From Chitinophagaceae bacterium (GTDB lineage: Bacteria > Bacteroidota > Bacteroidia > Chitinophagales > Chitinophagaceae), in NCBI GenBank assembly GCA_025449645.1, contig JANWIY010000125.1, positions 1 to 51,701 of the forward strand: a stretch of DNA of 51,701 bases. Direction: 5' to 3'. The notes beneath the pieces were generated by a model. The model worked only from the letters and a program-made list of their open reading frames with translations. It was not told the DNA's origin and did no database searches. Below are positions 9,343 to 17,147 of this stretch, one piece after another (the first letter of the stretch is position 1; each line of letters starts with the position of its first letter). Position numbers and translations under genes: made by a program.

Positions 9343-11166
9343 ATGTATAGAACGCATGACTGTGGCGAGTTACGGCTGGTTGATGTGGGCCGCGAAGTCA
9401 CCCTGGCCGGCTGGGTGCAAAGCCTTAGGAAGTTTGGCAGTATCAGCTTTGTTGATCTGCGCGACCGGTATGGGATTACCCAGTTGCTTTTGGGGGAGGC
9501 CCTGAACGAAAAACTGGCTTTGAATCCTTTGGGCCGGGAATTCGTGATCCAGGCAACCGGAATCGTTTCTGAGAGATCAAACAAAAACCAACAAATCCCA
9601 ACCGGGGAAATTGAAATCAAAGTGGGCCAGTTTACCATTTTGAATAAATCGGCTACGCCCCCCTTTACGATACAGGATGATACGGACGGGGGCGAGGACC
9701 TCCGCATGAAATTCCGGTACCTTGACCTTCGCCGAAATACGATCAAGAAAAATCTGGAATTAAGGTATGCTGTAAACCGGGCAGCCCGGAATTATCTCGG
9801 TGAACACCGCTTCATAGAAATTGAAACTCCGTTCCTCATCAGATCGACGCCGGAGGGAGCCCGCGATTTTGTAGTCCCTTCCCGCATGAACCCCGGTCAG
9901 TTCTACGCACTTCCCCAGAGTCCGCAGACATTCAAACAACTCCTTATGGTGAGCGGATACGACCGTTATTACCAGGTAGTGAAATGCTTCAGGGATGAGG
10001 ATTTAAGGGCCGACCGCCAACCGGAATTCACCCAGATCGACTGTGAAATGAGTTTCGTTGAACAGGAAGATATCCTGTCTATGTTTGAAGGCCTCATCAA
10101 ATTCATTTTCAAGGAGGTAAAAAATATAGAGTATACCGTGGAGGTGGAAAGGATGAGCTGGGATGATGCCATGTGGAATTATGGGAACGATAAACCCGAT
10201 ATCCGGTTCGGGATGAAAATAGCAAATATCAAATCCCCCCTTAAAAGAAAAGGGGCGCAGGAAGCTGAGGGGCTTCTCATCGGTAAAGCGGGCTTTACCA
10301 TATTCGATCAGGCGGAAACAGTTTTGGCCATAGCTGTTCCGGGAGGGGCCGCCTGGACGCGTAAGCAATTTGACGCTGTCACAGATTGGGTGAAACGCCC
10401 GCAGATCGGCATGCTCGGTTTGGTTTATATCCGCTTTCAGGAAGATGGAACAATTAAAAGCAGCGTCGATAAATATTATAATGAAGAAAGGCTGAAATCC
10501 ATTGCCGTTTTTTGTAATGCTAAAAAAGGAGAAGCCATTCTGTTATTGGCAGGACGGGAAGAAAGGACCCGCAAAGCAATCAGCGAATTGAGGCTCTGGA
10601 TTGGCGAACAACTCGGACTCCGCAAACCAGATGAATTTAAATTGCTATGGGTGGTCGATTTTCCTTTATTTGAATACAATGCCGAAGATAACCGGTGGTT
10701 GGCCCGCCATCATCCTTTTACTGCTCCGAAACCTGACCAGATCCCACTGATGATAAATAATGACCCAACCATTCCTGACCCGGAAGAATTCATGCAGCAT
10801 CCTTATGCCGATATCAAAGCAAATGCATATGATATGGTGTTGAACGGGAATGAAATTGGTGGTGGTTCAATACGCATTTACCAGCGGGAACTTCAGGAAA
10901 AGATGTTCGACGCCCTTGGTATGAGTCGCGAAGAAGCAAACTACAAATTTGGGTTTCTGATGAGCGCGTTCGAATATGGAGCACCTCCTCACGGAGGCAT
11001 TGCATTTGGATTCGACAGACTTTGCGCTTTACTCAGCGGAAGCGAAAGTATCCGGGATTTTATTGCATTCCCCAAGAATAACAGTGGACGCGATGTGATG
11101 CTCGATGCGCCTTCGTCTATTGACAGGAAGCAACTGGATGAGCTTTCGATTGAAATTAAAAATTAA
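9343..11166 (+). CDS. aspS: Aspartate-tRNA ligase
   Basis: A 607-residue bacterial-type class IIb synthetase. An N-terminal OB-fold anticodon domain (1-110, [14 protein letters not shown]) is followed by the class II core: motif 2 region [18 protein letters not shown] near 223, the bacterial GAD insertion domain (about 290-430), and motif 3 [10 protein letters not shown] near 555. It charges tRNA-Asp. A GatC subunit is encoded at 14647-14946, so tRNA-dependent amidation may also occur in this cell and this AspRS could be non-discriminating; sequence alone does not settle that. The last codons (EIKN and the TAA stop) lie inside a 7-bp repeat array, so the C-terminal tail is partly encoded by that element. 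Confidence 0.97.
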   Translation: MYRTHDCGELRLVDVGREVTLAGWVQSLRKFGSISFVDLRDRYGITQLLLGEALNEKLALNPLGREFVIQATGIVSERSNKNQQIPTGEIEIKVGQFTILNKSATPPFTIQDDTDGGEDLRMKFRYLDLRRNTIKKNLELRYAVNRAARNYLGEHRFIEIETPFLIRSTPEGARDFVVPSRMNPGQFYALPQSPQTFKQLLMVSGYDRYYQVVKCFRDEDLRADRQPEFTQIDCEMSFVEQEDILSMFEGLIKFIFKEVKNIEYTVEVERMSWDDAMWNYGNDKPDIRFGMKIANIKSPLKRKGAQEAEGLLIGKAGFTIFDQAETVLAIAVPGGAAWTRKQFDAVTDWVKRPQIGMLGLVYIRFQEDGTIKSSVDKYYNEERLKSIAVFCNAKKGEAILLLAGREERTRKAISELRLWIGEQLGLRKPDEFKLLWVVDFPLFEYNAEDNRWLARHHPFTAPKPDQIPLMINNDPTIPDPEEFMQHPYADIKANAYDMVLNGNEIGGGSIRIYQRELQEKMFDALGMSREEANYKFGFLMSAFEYGAPPHGGIAFGFDRLCALLSGSESIRDFIAFPKNNSGRDVMLDAPSSIDRKQLDELSIEIKN

Positions 11167-11240
11167 AAATTAAAAAGTAAAAAGTAAAAAGTAAAAACCG
11201 AACCTCCATTTTTTAATTTTTAATTTTTAATTTTTACTTT
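11155..11240. repeat. AT-rich heptad hairpin array a (aspS/fabI)
   Basis: The left arm holds six tandem 7-bp units (three ATTAAAA then three AGTAAAA, 11155-11196). The right arm (about 11208-11240) is the inverse complement of such units. They flank a short unrelated loop. The first unit overlaps the last codons and stop of aspS. A long A-T hairpin of this kind could terminate transcription. Confidence 0.75.
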
Positions 11241-11317
11241 AATCTGCGTAAAAAGGTTTAGCCCCCGCTGTTGGAAATATCTTCTTATTTTTACCGCCAT
11301 AAAATTTATCAGGTGTT

Positions 11318-12151
11318 ATGGCCTATCAACTGCTTAAAGGGAAAAAAGGAATCATCTTCGGCGCACTCGATGACAAGTCGCTTGCCTGGAGAACGGCTTT
11401 AAGATGCCACGAAGAAGGGGCTTCCCTGTTATTGACCAATGCACCCGTTGCCCTTCGCATGGGCGAGATCAACAAGTTGGCTATTGAAGTGAATGCGCCG
11501 TTAATTGGTGCCGATGTCACCAATATGGATGACCTGAATAAACTTTTTACCGGGGCAATGGATCATTTTGGCGGTAAGATCGATTTCATTCTGCATTCTG
11601 TTGGAATGAGCGTTAATATGCGAAAAGGCAAACCGTATACCGGACTGGATTACGGGTTTAACCAGAAGACGCTGGATATCTCGGCCACGTCCTTGCACCG
11701 GGTCTTGCAAACAGCGTATGAAATGGACGCCATCAGCAAGTGGGGCAGCGTGGTAGCATATAGTTATATTGCTGCTCAACGTGTATTCCCCGACTATAAT
11801 GAAATGGCAGACGCCAAGGCCCTCCTTGAAAGCGTTGCCAGGAGCTTTGGATATTATTATGGCATTAAAAATAAAGTCAGGGTGAATACCATATCGCAGT
11901 CGCCGACAAAAACCACCGCCGGCAGTGGGGTGAAGGGTTTTGACGGATTTCAGGCCTATGCCGAAAAGATGAGCCCGCTCGGAAATGCCAGTGCTGATGA
12001 TTGCGCGGGTTTCTGCGCAGTTTTATTCAGTGATCTGACCAGGATGGTGACGATGCAAAATCTATTTCACGATGGGGGCTTTTCCTTTACAGGCGTTACC
12101 GAAGCAGTAGTACGCGAATTTGAAAAGAATTCTGATATTCCGGTAAAATAA
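11318..12151 (+). CDS. fabI: Enoyl-[acyl-carrier-protein] reductase (FabI)
   Basis: A 277-residue short-chain dehydrogenase/reductase that reduces the trans-2 double bond of enoyl-ACP in the last step of each fatty-acid elongation cycle, using NADH or NADPH. Seen: the N-terminal cofactor region KKGIIFGALDDKSLAW, which is the FabI type rather than the usual GxxxGxG, and the catalytic YNEMADAK (Tyr-x6-Lys) near residue 155-162 with the FabI-specific upstream tyrosine in YSYIAAQRV. The SPTKTTAGSGVKGF loop matches the substrate-binding loop. Full length. It stands between a repeat array and a convergent DUF2795 gene. Confidence 0.94.
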   Translation: MAYQLLKGKKGIIFGALDDKSLAWRTALRCHEEGASLLLTNAPVALRMGEINKLAIEVNAPLIGADVTNMDDLNKLFTGAMDHFGGKIDFILHSVGMSVNMRKGKPYTGLDYGFNQKTLDISATSLHRVLQTAYEMDAISKWGSVVAYSYIAAQRVFPDYNEMADAKALLESVARSFGYYYGIKNKVRVNTISQSPTKTTAGSGVKGFDGFQAYAEKMSPLGNASADDCAGFCAVLFSDLTRMVTMQNLFHDGGFSFTGVTEAVVREFEKNSDIPVK

Positions 12152-12160
12152 ATGATATAA

Positions 12161-12382
12161 CTAATATTCGTCCTCGTTAAAAAAGAAATCCTCCTGGGAA
12201 GGGTAATCCGGCCAGATATCATCTATTCCTTCATAAATCTCACCCTCATCTTCCAGTTCCTGCAGGTTCTCGACCACTTCAATCGGTGCTCCGGACCTGA
12301 TAGCATAATCAATCAATTCATCTTTGGTTGCGGGCCACGGTGCGTCTTCAAGGTAACTGGCTAATTCGAGTGTCCAAAACAT
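12161..12382 (-). CDS. DUF2795 family small acidic protein
   Basis: A 73-residue, strongly acidic protein. The first two thirds (WTLELASYLEDAPWPATKDELIDYAIRSGAP) match the DUF2795 pattern: a short helix, the WPATKDEL turn, then a helix and a VVENLQELEDEGEIYEG segment. The tail is rich in Asp, Glu and aromatics. This family is common and near-universal in Bacteroidota but its function is unknown. It is convergent with fabI, with 9 bp between the stops. Confidence 0.8.
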   Translation of the reverse strand: MFWTLELASYLEDAPWPATKDELIDYAIRSGAPIEVVENLQELEDEGEIYEGIDDIWPDYPSQEDFFFNEDEY

Positions 12383-12558
12383 CTTTAATCCTGTATTTTA
12401 ATTCTGAATTGTTTCTATTAAGGTCAGATCAATGGAAGCTTCCCGGAGAATAAGGGGAACCCTGCCTTTAATTTTTCGCAAAAGTAATTTTTATAATGGA
12501 ACCACCAAATACCATTTATTTGGGATAAATACCGGAATTTCTGCTTAACCAAGCTCGT

Positions 12559-12566
12559 TATATTTG
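12559..12566 (+). promoter_or_regulatory. Bacteroidota -7 element at the lolD-like gene
   Basis: TATATTTG fits TAnnTTTG exactly and ends 3 bp before the ATG at 12570, so transcripts would be nearly leaderless. It overlaps the TTG that would extend the frame, which argues for the ATG start. Confidence 0.3.
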
Positions 12567-12569
12567 CTG

Positions 12570-13247
12570 ATGATGCCATCAGAACCCGATCAGCCGATCC
12601 TTTCAGCCAGAAATATCCAGAAATATTATGGTGAATTGCATGTTTTGAAGGGTGTAAACCTCGATATCTACAAGGGTGAGATTGTGAGTATGGTAGGCCC
12701 TTCCGGTTCTGGCAAAAGCACCCTTTTGCATATTCTGGGCACCCTGGATGAGCCTGCATCCGGAGAGATCCTTCTGAATAACCGCCGCCTGCAGATCCTT
12801 AAAGGAAGCACCCTTGCAGCTTTGCGAAACCGGCATATCGGGTTTGTTTTTCAATTCCATCACCTGCTACCGGAATTTTCAGCCCTGGAAAATGTCTGCA
12901 TTCCGGGATGGATTGCCGGCAAAAAAAAATCAGAAGTAAGAACGCGGGCAGTGAAACTGCTGGAAATCCTTGACCTGAGCCAAAGGATGGAAAACAAACC
13001 CTCCGCTTTGTCCGGAGGTGAACAGCAACGCGTTGCCGTTTGCCGGGCCCTTATCAATAATCCGGATATTGTCTTTGCCGACGAGCCCACCGGCAACCTT
13101 GACTCTGCAAATGCGCGGGAATTGCATCAGCTATTTTTAGATCTGCGGAAACAATTCAATCAGACCTTCCTGATCGTGACGCATAATGAGCAACTGGCCG
13201 AGCAGAGCGATAGAATTTTGCATATGAAGGATGGGGTGATAATTTGA
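12570..13247 (+). CDS. lolD: LolD-like ABC transporter ATP-binding protein
   Basis: A 225-residue ATPase of the LolD/MacB group. Walker [10 protein letters not shown] (about residue 40), Q-loop [18 protein letters not shown] (near 93; the [10 protein letters not shown] form is typical of LolD), signature [15 protein letters not shown] (near 143), Walker [14 protein letters not shown] and H-loop VTHNE are all present. LolD with LolC/LolE extracts lipoproteins from the inner membrane toward LolA. No LolC/E-type permease is adjacent. Two consecutive ATGs start it; I take the first. The last codons (ATA ATT TGA) are the first unit of repeat array b. Confidence 0.82.
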   Translation: MMPSEPDQPILSARNIQKYYGELHVLKGVNLDIYKGEIVSMVGPSGSGKSTLLHILGTLDEPASGEILLNNRRLQILKGSTLAALRNRHIGFVFQFHHLLPEFSALENVCIPGWIAGKKKSEVRTRAVKLLEILDLSQRMENKPSALSGGEQQRVAVCRALINNPDIVFADEPTGNLDSANARELHQLFLDLRKQFNQTFLIVTHNEQLAEQSDRILHMKDGVII

Positions 13248-13328
13248 AAATATGAAAATGTGTAAATGTGCTGATGAATGCACCCTGGCTCCTGCCTTTC
13301 ATTTACACATTTTCAAATTATCAAATTA
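13240..13328. repeat. Octad hairpin array b (lolD-like gene / cobalamin adenosyltransferase, convergent)
   Basis: Both arms are made of 8-bp units of the TAATTTGA / AAATGTGY kind, about 41 bp on the left and 33 bp on the right, with a loop of roughly 15 bp. The outermost unit of each arm carries the stop codon of the flanking gene: TGA of the lolD-like gene at 13245-13247 and TAA of the adenosyltransferase at 13328-13326. It is well placed to act as a bidirectional terminator. Confidence 0.8.
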
Positions 13329-13895
13329 CCCCCCGCCCCTTCTTGCGACCCAAACAGTTTCCTCCGCCCCTAACAGATAGCCGGCAAATCTTGCCAGCAC
13401 GAACAAGTAATCGCTCAGGCGGTTGAGATACTTAATGATCAGAGGCTGATTGACTGCTTCTGCTGCATCCAGCTCAACGGTCACGCGTTCGGCACGGCGG
13501 CAAATGCAACGGCAGATGTGGGCCGTTGAAACCACAACGTGACCACCGGGTAAAATAAAAGATTTCAATGGCGGTAACTTTCCATCCATATAGTCTATTT
13601 CTTTTTCAAGCAACAACACGTCCTCCTCAACCAGATCGGGAATCTTTAATGCAATTTCTTTATGCGGATCGCAGGCCAGGGCTGATCCAATGGTAAAGAG
13701 CCGATCCTGGATTTCTTTTAACACGGTGCGGCAGCGTTCATCCGGATACTGATCGCCCAGTAGGCCGACAAATGAATTCAGTTCATCAATGTTTCCGTAT
13801 GCTTCTATGCGGATGTTTGATTTGGACACTTTGGTTCCACCCAGCAGACTGGTTTTGCCTGCATCACCTGTTTTTGTATAGATCTTGAGCGACAT
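13326..13895 (-). CDS. Cob(I)yrinic acid a,c-diamide adenosyltransferase (PduO type)
   Basis: A 189-residue ATP:cob(I)alamin adenosyltransferase that makes adenosylcobalamin from ATP and reduced corrinoid. The N-terminal ATP-binding motif KIYTKTGDAGKTSLLGG is plain (residues 4-20), followed by RIEAYGNIDELNSFVG (near 29-44), and the late RLSDYLFVLAR helix with the ATP- and cobalamin-contacting Arg and Asp residues. Length matches PduO/MMAB proteins. It is the last gene of a gatC-ATPase-adenosyltransferase operon, starting 11 bp after the ATPase. Confidence 0.93.
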   Translation of the reverse strand: MSLKIYTKTGDAGKTSLLGGTKVSKSNIRIEAYGNIDELNSFVGLLGDQYPDERCRTVLKEIQDRLFTIGSALACDPHKEIALKIPDLVEEDVLLLEKEIDYMDGKLPPLKSFILPGGHVVVSTAHICRCICRRAERVTVELDAAEAVNQPLIIKYLNRLSDYLFVLARFAGYLLGAEETVWVARRGGG

Positions 13896-13906
13896 GATAC
13901 AAAAAA

Positions 13907-14620
13907 TTATATGGCCGGTTCGTATATGCTTTCTCTCCTTTTGTCGGTTTCGATAATACCATCCCTTAATCTCACAACCCGGTGTGCATATTTTGAAATG
14001 TCTTCTTCATGGGTAACGAGGACTACGGTGTTTCCCGCAGCCTGAATGGTGTTGAAGATTTCCATGATCTCGATAGAAGTCTTTGAATCGAGGTTGCCCG
14101 TCGGCTCATCAGCCAGGATAAGGGAAGGATTATTAACCAACGCCCTTGCAATAGCTACGCGCTGGGCCTGGCCGCCTGATAGTTCATTGGGTTTATGATG
14201 GCTTCTGTCTGTCAGACTGACTTTTTCCAACACGCTCATTGCCATTTCCATCCGGATCTTTTTAGCGATCCCGGCATAAACAAGGGGAAGAGCAACATTC
14301 TCTGCTGCAGTGAGCCTCGGCAATAAATTGAATTGCTGAAATACAAACCCGATTTCCTTATTCCTCACTTCCGCCAGATCATCGTCTGGCATCGTACTGA
14401 CGTCCAGTCCATTCAGTATGTATGTTCCGGCAGTTGGAGAATCCAGGCAACCCAGGATGTTCATGAGTGTACTCTTGCCTGAACCCGAAGGCCCCATCAG
14501 GGCAACGTATTCGTTCTTTAATATTTCCAGACTGATCCCTTTCAATACCGGAACAGCCTGCTTCCCCATGAAATAACTTTTGTAGATCCTGTCAAGATTA
14601 ATAATCGTGTTTGCACTCAT
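13907..14620 (-). CDS. ABC transporter ATP-binding protein (MacB/LolD group)
   Basis: A 237-residue ATPase with Walker [11 protein letters not shown]-loop [18 protein letters not shown], signature [15 protein letters not shown], Walker [14 protein letters not shown] and H-loop VTHEED. These ATPases usually partner FtsX/MacB-type permeases in efflux or lipoprotein transport. No permease lies beside it: its neighbours are gatC (26 bp upstream) and a cobalamin adenosyltransferase (11 bp downstream). The partner must be encoded elsewhere, so the transported substrate is unknown. Confidence 0.9.
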   Translation of the reverse strand: MSANTIINLDRIYKSYFMGKQAVPVLKGISLEILKNEYVALMGPSGSGKSTLMNILGCLDSPTAGTYILNGLDVSTMPDDDLAEVRNKEIGFVFQQFNLLPRLTAAENVALPLVYAGIAKKIRMEMAMSVLEKVSLTDRSHHKPNELSGGQAQRVAIARALVNNPSLILADEPTGNLDSKTSIEIMEIFNTIQAAGNTVVLVTHEEDISKYAHRVVRLRDGIIETDKRRESIYEPAI

Positions 14621-14646
14621 AGGCTGGTTATTCAGTTTAGCTCAGA

Positions 14647-14946
14647 TTACGCAGAAGGATTTTTAACAACCCTTGGCACCTTAAAATATTCTTCGTCAGC
14701 CAGAGCTGAATTTTTCAACGCATCTGCACGGCTAATGGATGGTTCGAAAATATCCTCCCGCAGAATATCCGTTTCCTCTCCCATATATAGCAATGGCTCA
14801 ATTCCGGTAACATCGAGCGCATTTAGTTTTTCAACAAAACCGATCATTTTTTCGAGATCTTTTTTTATTTCTTGTTTTCCCGCTCCATCAAATTCCAGAT
14901 TGGACAATTTGCATAAATGCTCAATAAGGGCGTCGTTTACTTCCAT
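14647..14946 (-). CDS. gatC: Asp-tRNA(Asn)/Glu-tRNA(Gln) amidotransferase subunit C
   Basis: A 99-residue GatC. The conserved pattern LCKLSNLEFD near residue 10, the helical segment IKKDLEKMIGFVEKLNALDVTGIEPL, and the C-terminal LREDIFEPSISRADALKNS followed by YFKVPRVV are diagnostic. GatC stabilises the GatA-GatB complex that converts misacylated Glu-tRNA(Gln) or Asp-tRNA(Asn) to the amide form. GatA and GatB are not in this window, as is common when gatC lies apart. It heads a three-gene minus-strand operon and has a perfect -7 box 16 bp upstream. Confidence 0.92.
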   Translation of the reverse strand: MEVNDALIEHLCKLSNLEFDGAGKQEIKKDLEKMIGFVEKLNALDVTGIEPLLYMGEETDILREDIFEPSISRADALKNSALADEEYFKVPRVVKNPSA

Positions 14947-14962
14947 GAAGAAAGATTAGGGA

Positions 14963-14970
14963 CAAAAATA
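14963..14970 (-). promoter_or_regulatory. Promoter of the gatC operon
   Basis: On the minus strand TATTTTTG is a perfect -7 box ending 16 bp before the gatC ATG, with TTCG (3 of 4 matches to TTTG) 20 bp further upstream. This is among the better -33/-7 pairs in the window. Confidence 0.45.
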
Positions 14971-15037
14971 ACGGATTCGGGGACATTTTACGAAGTTCCG
15001 GCCAAATCCGGAACGGTTTTAACATGGTGCCCGGTAT

Positions 15038-15178
15038 TTAATGGTTGATGGTTGATGGTAGATGGTTGATGGATTGTCGTTGACCTGGTACTACTGACCG
15101 ATTTTTTTGTGAGGTCCGACTTATTTTTGGTCTCACAACTTTAGGGCCTTCCATCAACCATCAACTATCTACCATCAA
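15038..15178. repeat. Heptad hairpin array c (gatC/trpS divergent region)
   Basis: The left arm has five 7-bp TTGATGG-type units (15038-15072). The right arm has four complementary units (15151-15178). They flank a 78-nt loop that itself contains an inverted repeat, TTGTGAG at 15108-15114 with CTCACAA about 18 bp on. The element fills the shared upstream region of two divergent genes, so it is not simply a terminator. The putative trpS promoter lies just beyond the right arm. Confidence 0.75.
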
Positions 15179-15183
15179 CAGTA

Positions 15184-15214
15184 ATTGTACCCTTCCCCAC
15201 TTTTATTATCTTCG
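15184..15214 (+). promoter_or_regulatory. Candidate trpS promoter
   Basis: ATTG, 19 bp, then TATCTTCG approximates TTTG-N19-TAnnTTTG with one mismatch in each box. The -7 box ends 8 bp before the trpS ATG. Confidence 0.33.
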
Positions 15215-15222
15215 TCTTTCTC

Positions 15223-16218
15223 ATGGAAAATAAAAAAGAAATCGTTCTGAGTGGTATCCGCCCAACAGGTTTCCTTCACCTGGGTAATTACTATGGCGCT
15301 TTGCGGAATTGGGCCCGCATGCAGTATGAATATGACTGTTATTTTTTTATTGCCGACTGGCATAGTCTGACCACGCACGCAGATACAAAAGAGCTGAAAA
15401 CAAATACACGCCGGATGGTATCGGAACTTGTTGCGGGCGGCCTGGATCCTGAAAAGTGTGTACTCTATTTGCAGAGTGATATTCCGGAAATAGCCGAGCT
15501 CTACCTATATCTCAATATGCTTGCTTACCGGGGCGAATTGGAAAAAACCGCGACTTTCAAAGACAAGGTCCGCCAGCAGCCTGAGAATGTCAATGCAGGG
15601 TTGATCACCTATCCTGTATTGCAGGCTGCCGATATTCTTATCCACAGGGCATTGAAAGTTCCTGTTGGAAAAGACCAGGAGCAGCACGTGGAAATGACCC
15701 GCAATTTTGCAGAACGGTTTAATCACCGATATGGCGAAGTGTTTCCCCTTCCTGTGGCGTTCAGCTATGGAGGTGAACTGCTAAGGATCCTCAATCTGGA
15801 CGGCACCGGAAAAATGAGCAAGAGCGAGAATCAGATGAATACAATTTTTCTGAATGACGATGATGCATTGATTACGAAAAAGATCATGAAGGCTAAAACA
15901 GACCAGGGACCAGTTTCGGTCAATAGTAAAAAACCAAATTTTATCCAAGGTTTATTCACCCTCCTCAGCCTCGTAAGTAAGAAGGATACGGTGGATAAAT
16001 TCGAAGACGATTTCAACCAGTGCAGGATCCGTTACAGTGATATGAAAAAACAGCTGGCAGAAGATATGGTCAGCTTTATCCGACCCTTGCGGGAAAAGGC
16101 TCAAAGCCTTCAGCAAAACCCGGCACATATAGATGGAATCCTGGCCGATGGCGCAGGCAGGGCGAGAAAAAGCGCTAAGGCCACCCTGATTAAAGTAAGG
16201 GAAGCAATAGGCTTTTAA
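15223..16218 (+). CDS. trpS: Tryptophan-tRNA ligase
   Basis: A 331-residue class I synthetase that charges tRNA-Trp. The HIGH-like motif lies in SGIRPTGFLHLGNYYGAL (HLGN, residues about 9-26) and the KMSKS motif is GTGKMSKSENQ near residue 195. The Rossmann core between them includes GKDQEQHVEMTRNFAERFN, the adenylate and tryptophan site region. Length is normal for bacterial TrpRS. Single gene; 59 bp separate it from the kinase gene downstream, which runs the same way. Confidence 0.96.
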   Translation: MENKKEIVLSGIRPTGFLHLGNYYGALRNWARMQYEYDCYFFIADWHSLTTHADTKELKTNTRRMVSELVAGGLDPEKCVLYLQSDIPEIAELYLYLNMLAYRGELEKTATFKDKVRQQPENVNAGLITYPVLQAADILIHRALKVPVGKDQEQHVEMTRNFAERFNHRYGEVFPLPVAFSYGGELLRILNLDGTGKMSKSENQMNTIFLNDDDALITKKIMKAKTDQGPVSVNSKKPNFIQGLFTLLSLVSKKDTVDKFEDDFNQCRIRYSDMKKQLAEDMVSFIRPLREKAQSLQQNPAHIDGILADGAGRARKSAKATLIKVREAIGF

Positions 16219-16277
16219 GGCCGCGTTTTGCCAAACGATTCTTTTTATATTTCGATGATAAGACTTTACATTTAGGC

Positions 16278-16913
16278 ATGGCAAAATCGAAGAAACCAAA
16301 ACATATTGCTGTGGCCGGCAATATTGGTGCGGGGAAAACGACCCTTACTGAATTGCTGAGTAAACATTATAAATGGATCCCGCAGTTTGAAGATGCTGAC
16401 CATAATCCTTACCTGAATGATTTTTATGAAGACATGCCGCGCTGGAGTTTCAATCTTCAAATACATTTCCTGAACGGAAGGCTGAATCAGTTGCTTGAGA
16501 TCTACAGCGGAACGGAAACGGTAATTCAGGACCGGACGATTTACGAGGATGCCCATATTTTTGCGCCCAATCTCCACGATATGGGATTAATGAGCAAGCG
16601 GGATTATAATAATTATTTTCAGTTCTTCCAGACCCTGAAACGCATGGTGCAGCCGCCTGATTTGCTGATTTACCTTCAGGCTTCCGTGCCTACCCTGGTA
16701 GGCCAGATTCAGAAAAGAGGCCGGGAATATGAAGAAAATATCCGGCTGGATTACCTTAAAAGGCTGAATGACCTATATAATAAATGGATTGACGGATATA
16801 AGGAAGGCGGCCTCCTGGTTATCAATGTGGACAAAAATAAATTCCCCGAAAATGAAGAGCATCTGGGGGAGATTATTTCGCGCATTGATGCGCAATTGTA
16901 TGGCTTATTTTAG
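16278..16913 (+). CDS. Deoxynucleoside kinase
   Basis: A 211-residue P-loop kinase of the deoxynucleoside kinase / thymidylate kinase-like superfamily. Walker A AVAGNIGAGKTTLTELL is at residues 11-27, the DRTIYED motif (the DRS-type catalytic motif) lies near 82-88, and the arginine-rich lid QKRGREYEENIRLDYL lies near 148-163. It phosphorylates deoxynucleosides for DNA precursor salvage; base specificity cannot be read from sequence. The nearby partial deoC also belongs to deoxynucleoside metabolism, but at 16 kb it is not an operon partner. A hairpin array and a terminator follow. Confidence 0.9.
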   Translation: MAKSKKPKHIAVAGNIGAGKTTLTELLSKHYKWIPQFEDADHNPYLNDFYEDMPRWSFNLQIHFLNGRLNQLLEIYSGTETVIQDRTIYEDAHIFAPNLHDMGLMSKRDYNNYFQFFQTLKRMVQPPDLLIYLQASVPTLVGQIQKRGREYEENIRLDYLKRLNDLYNKWIDGYKEGGLLVINVDKNKFPENEEHLGEIISRIDAQLYGLF

Positions 16914-16931
16914 AAACCTCATTATCGTTCG

Positions 16932-16997
16932 TTGACGGTTGACAGTTGACCGTTGACGGTGTTCAAACGTAAAAATCCGTCAACCGTCAACTGTCTA
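16932..16997. repeat. Heptad hairpin array d (deoxynucleoside kinase / pckA, convergent)
   Basis: The left arm is four 7-bp units of TTGACNG type (16932-16959). The right arm has three complementary units (16977-16997). The loop is 17 nt and matches the right-hand part of the loop in array l (TTCAAAC then A-rich), as if 11 nt were deleted. All units in this copy carry C at the variable position. Confidence 0.8.
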
Positions 16998-17026
16998 CCA
17001 ATTTGGTACTTACTTCCAAACCAAAA

Positions 17027-17052
17027 AAAAGCTCTTTTTGAAAAGAGCTTTT
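17027..17052. terminator. Bidirectional intrinsic terminator before pckA 3' end
   Basis: A 12-bp perfect stem (AAAAGCTCTTTT and its complement) with a 2-nt loop, T-rich on both strands, in the convergent region between the deoxynucleoside kinase and pckA. Confidence 0.8.
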
Positions 17053-17147
17053 AAGAGCAAACAATGTTAAAGGCCGTTAGATGAAATAGCAATGAGCTGA
17101 CAAGATGGTGAATTTATTTTTAATTTTACAGGTTTTCCCGATCTTTT

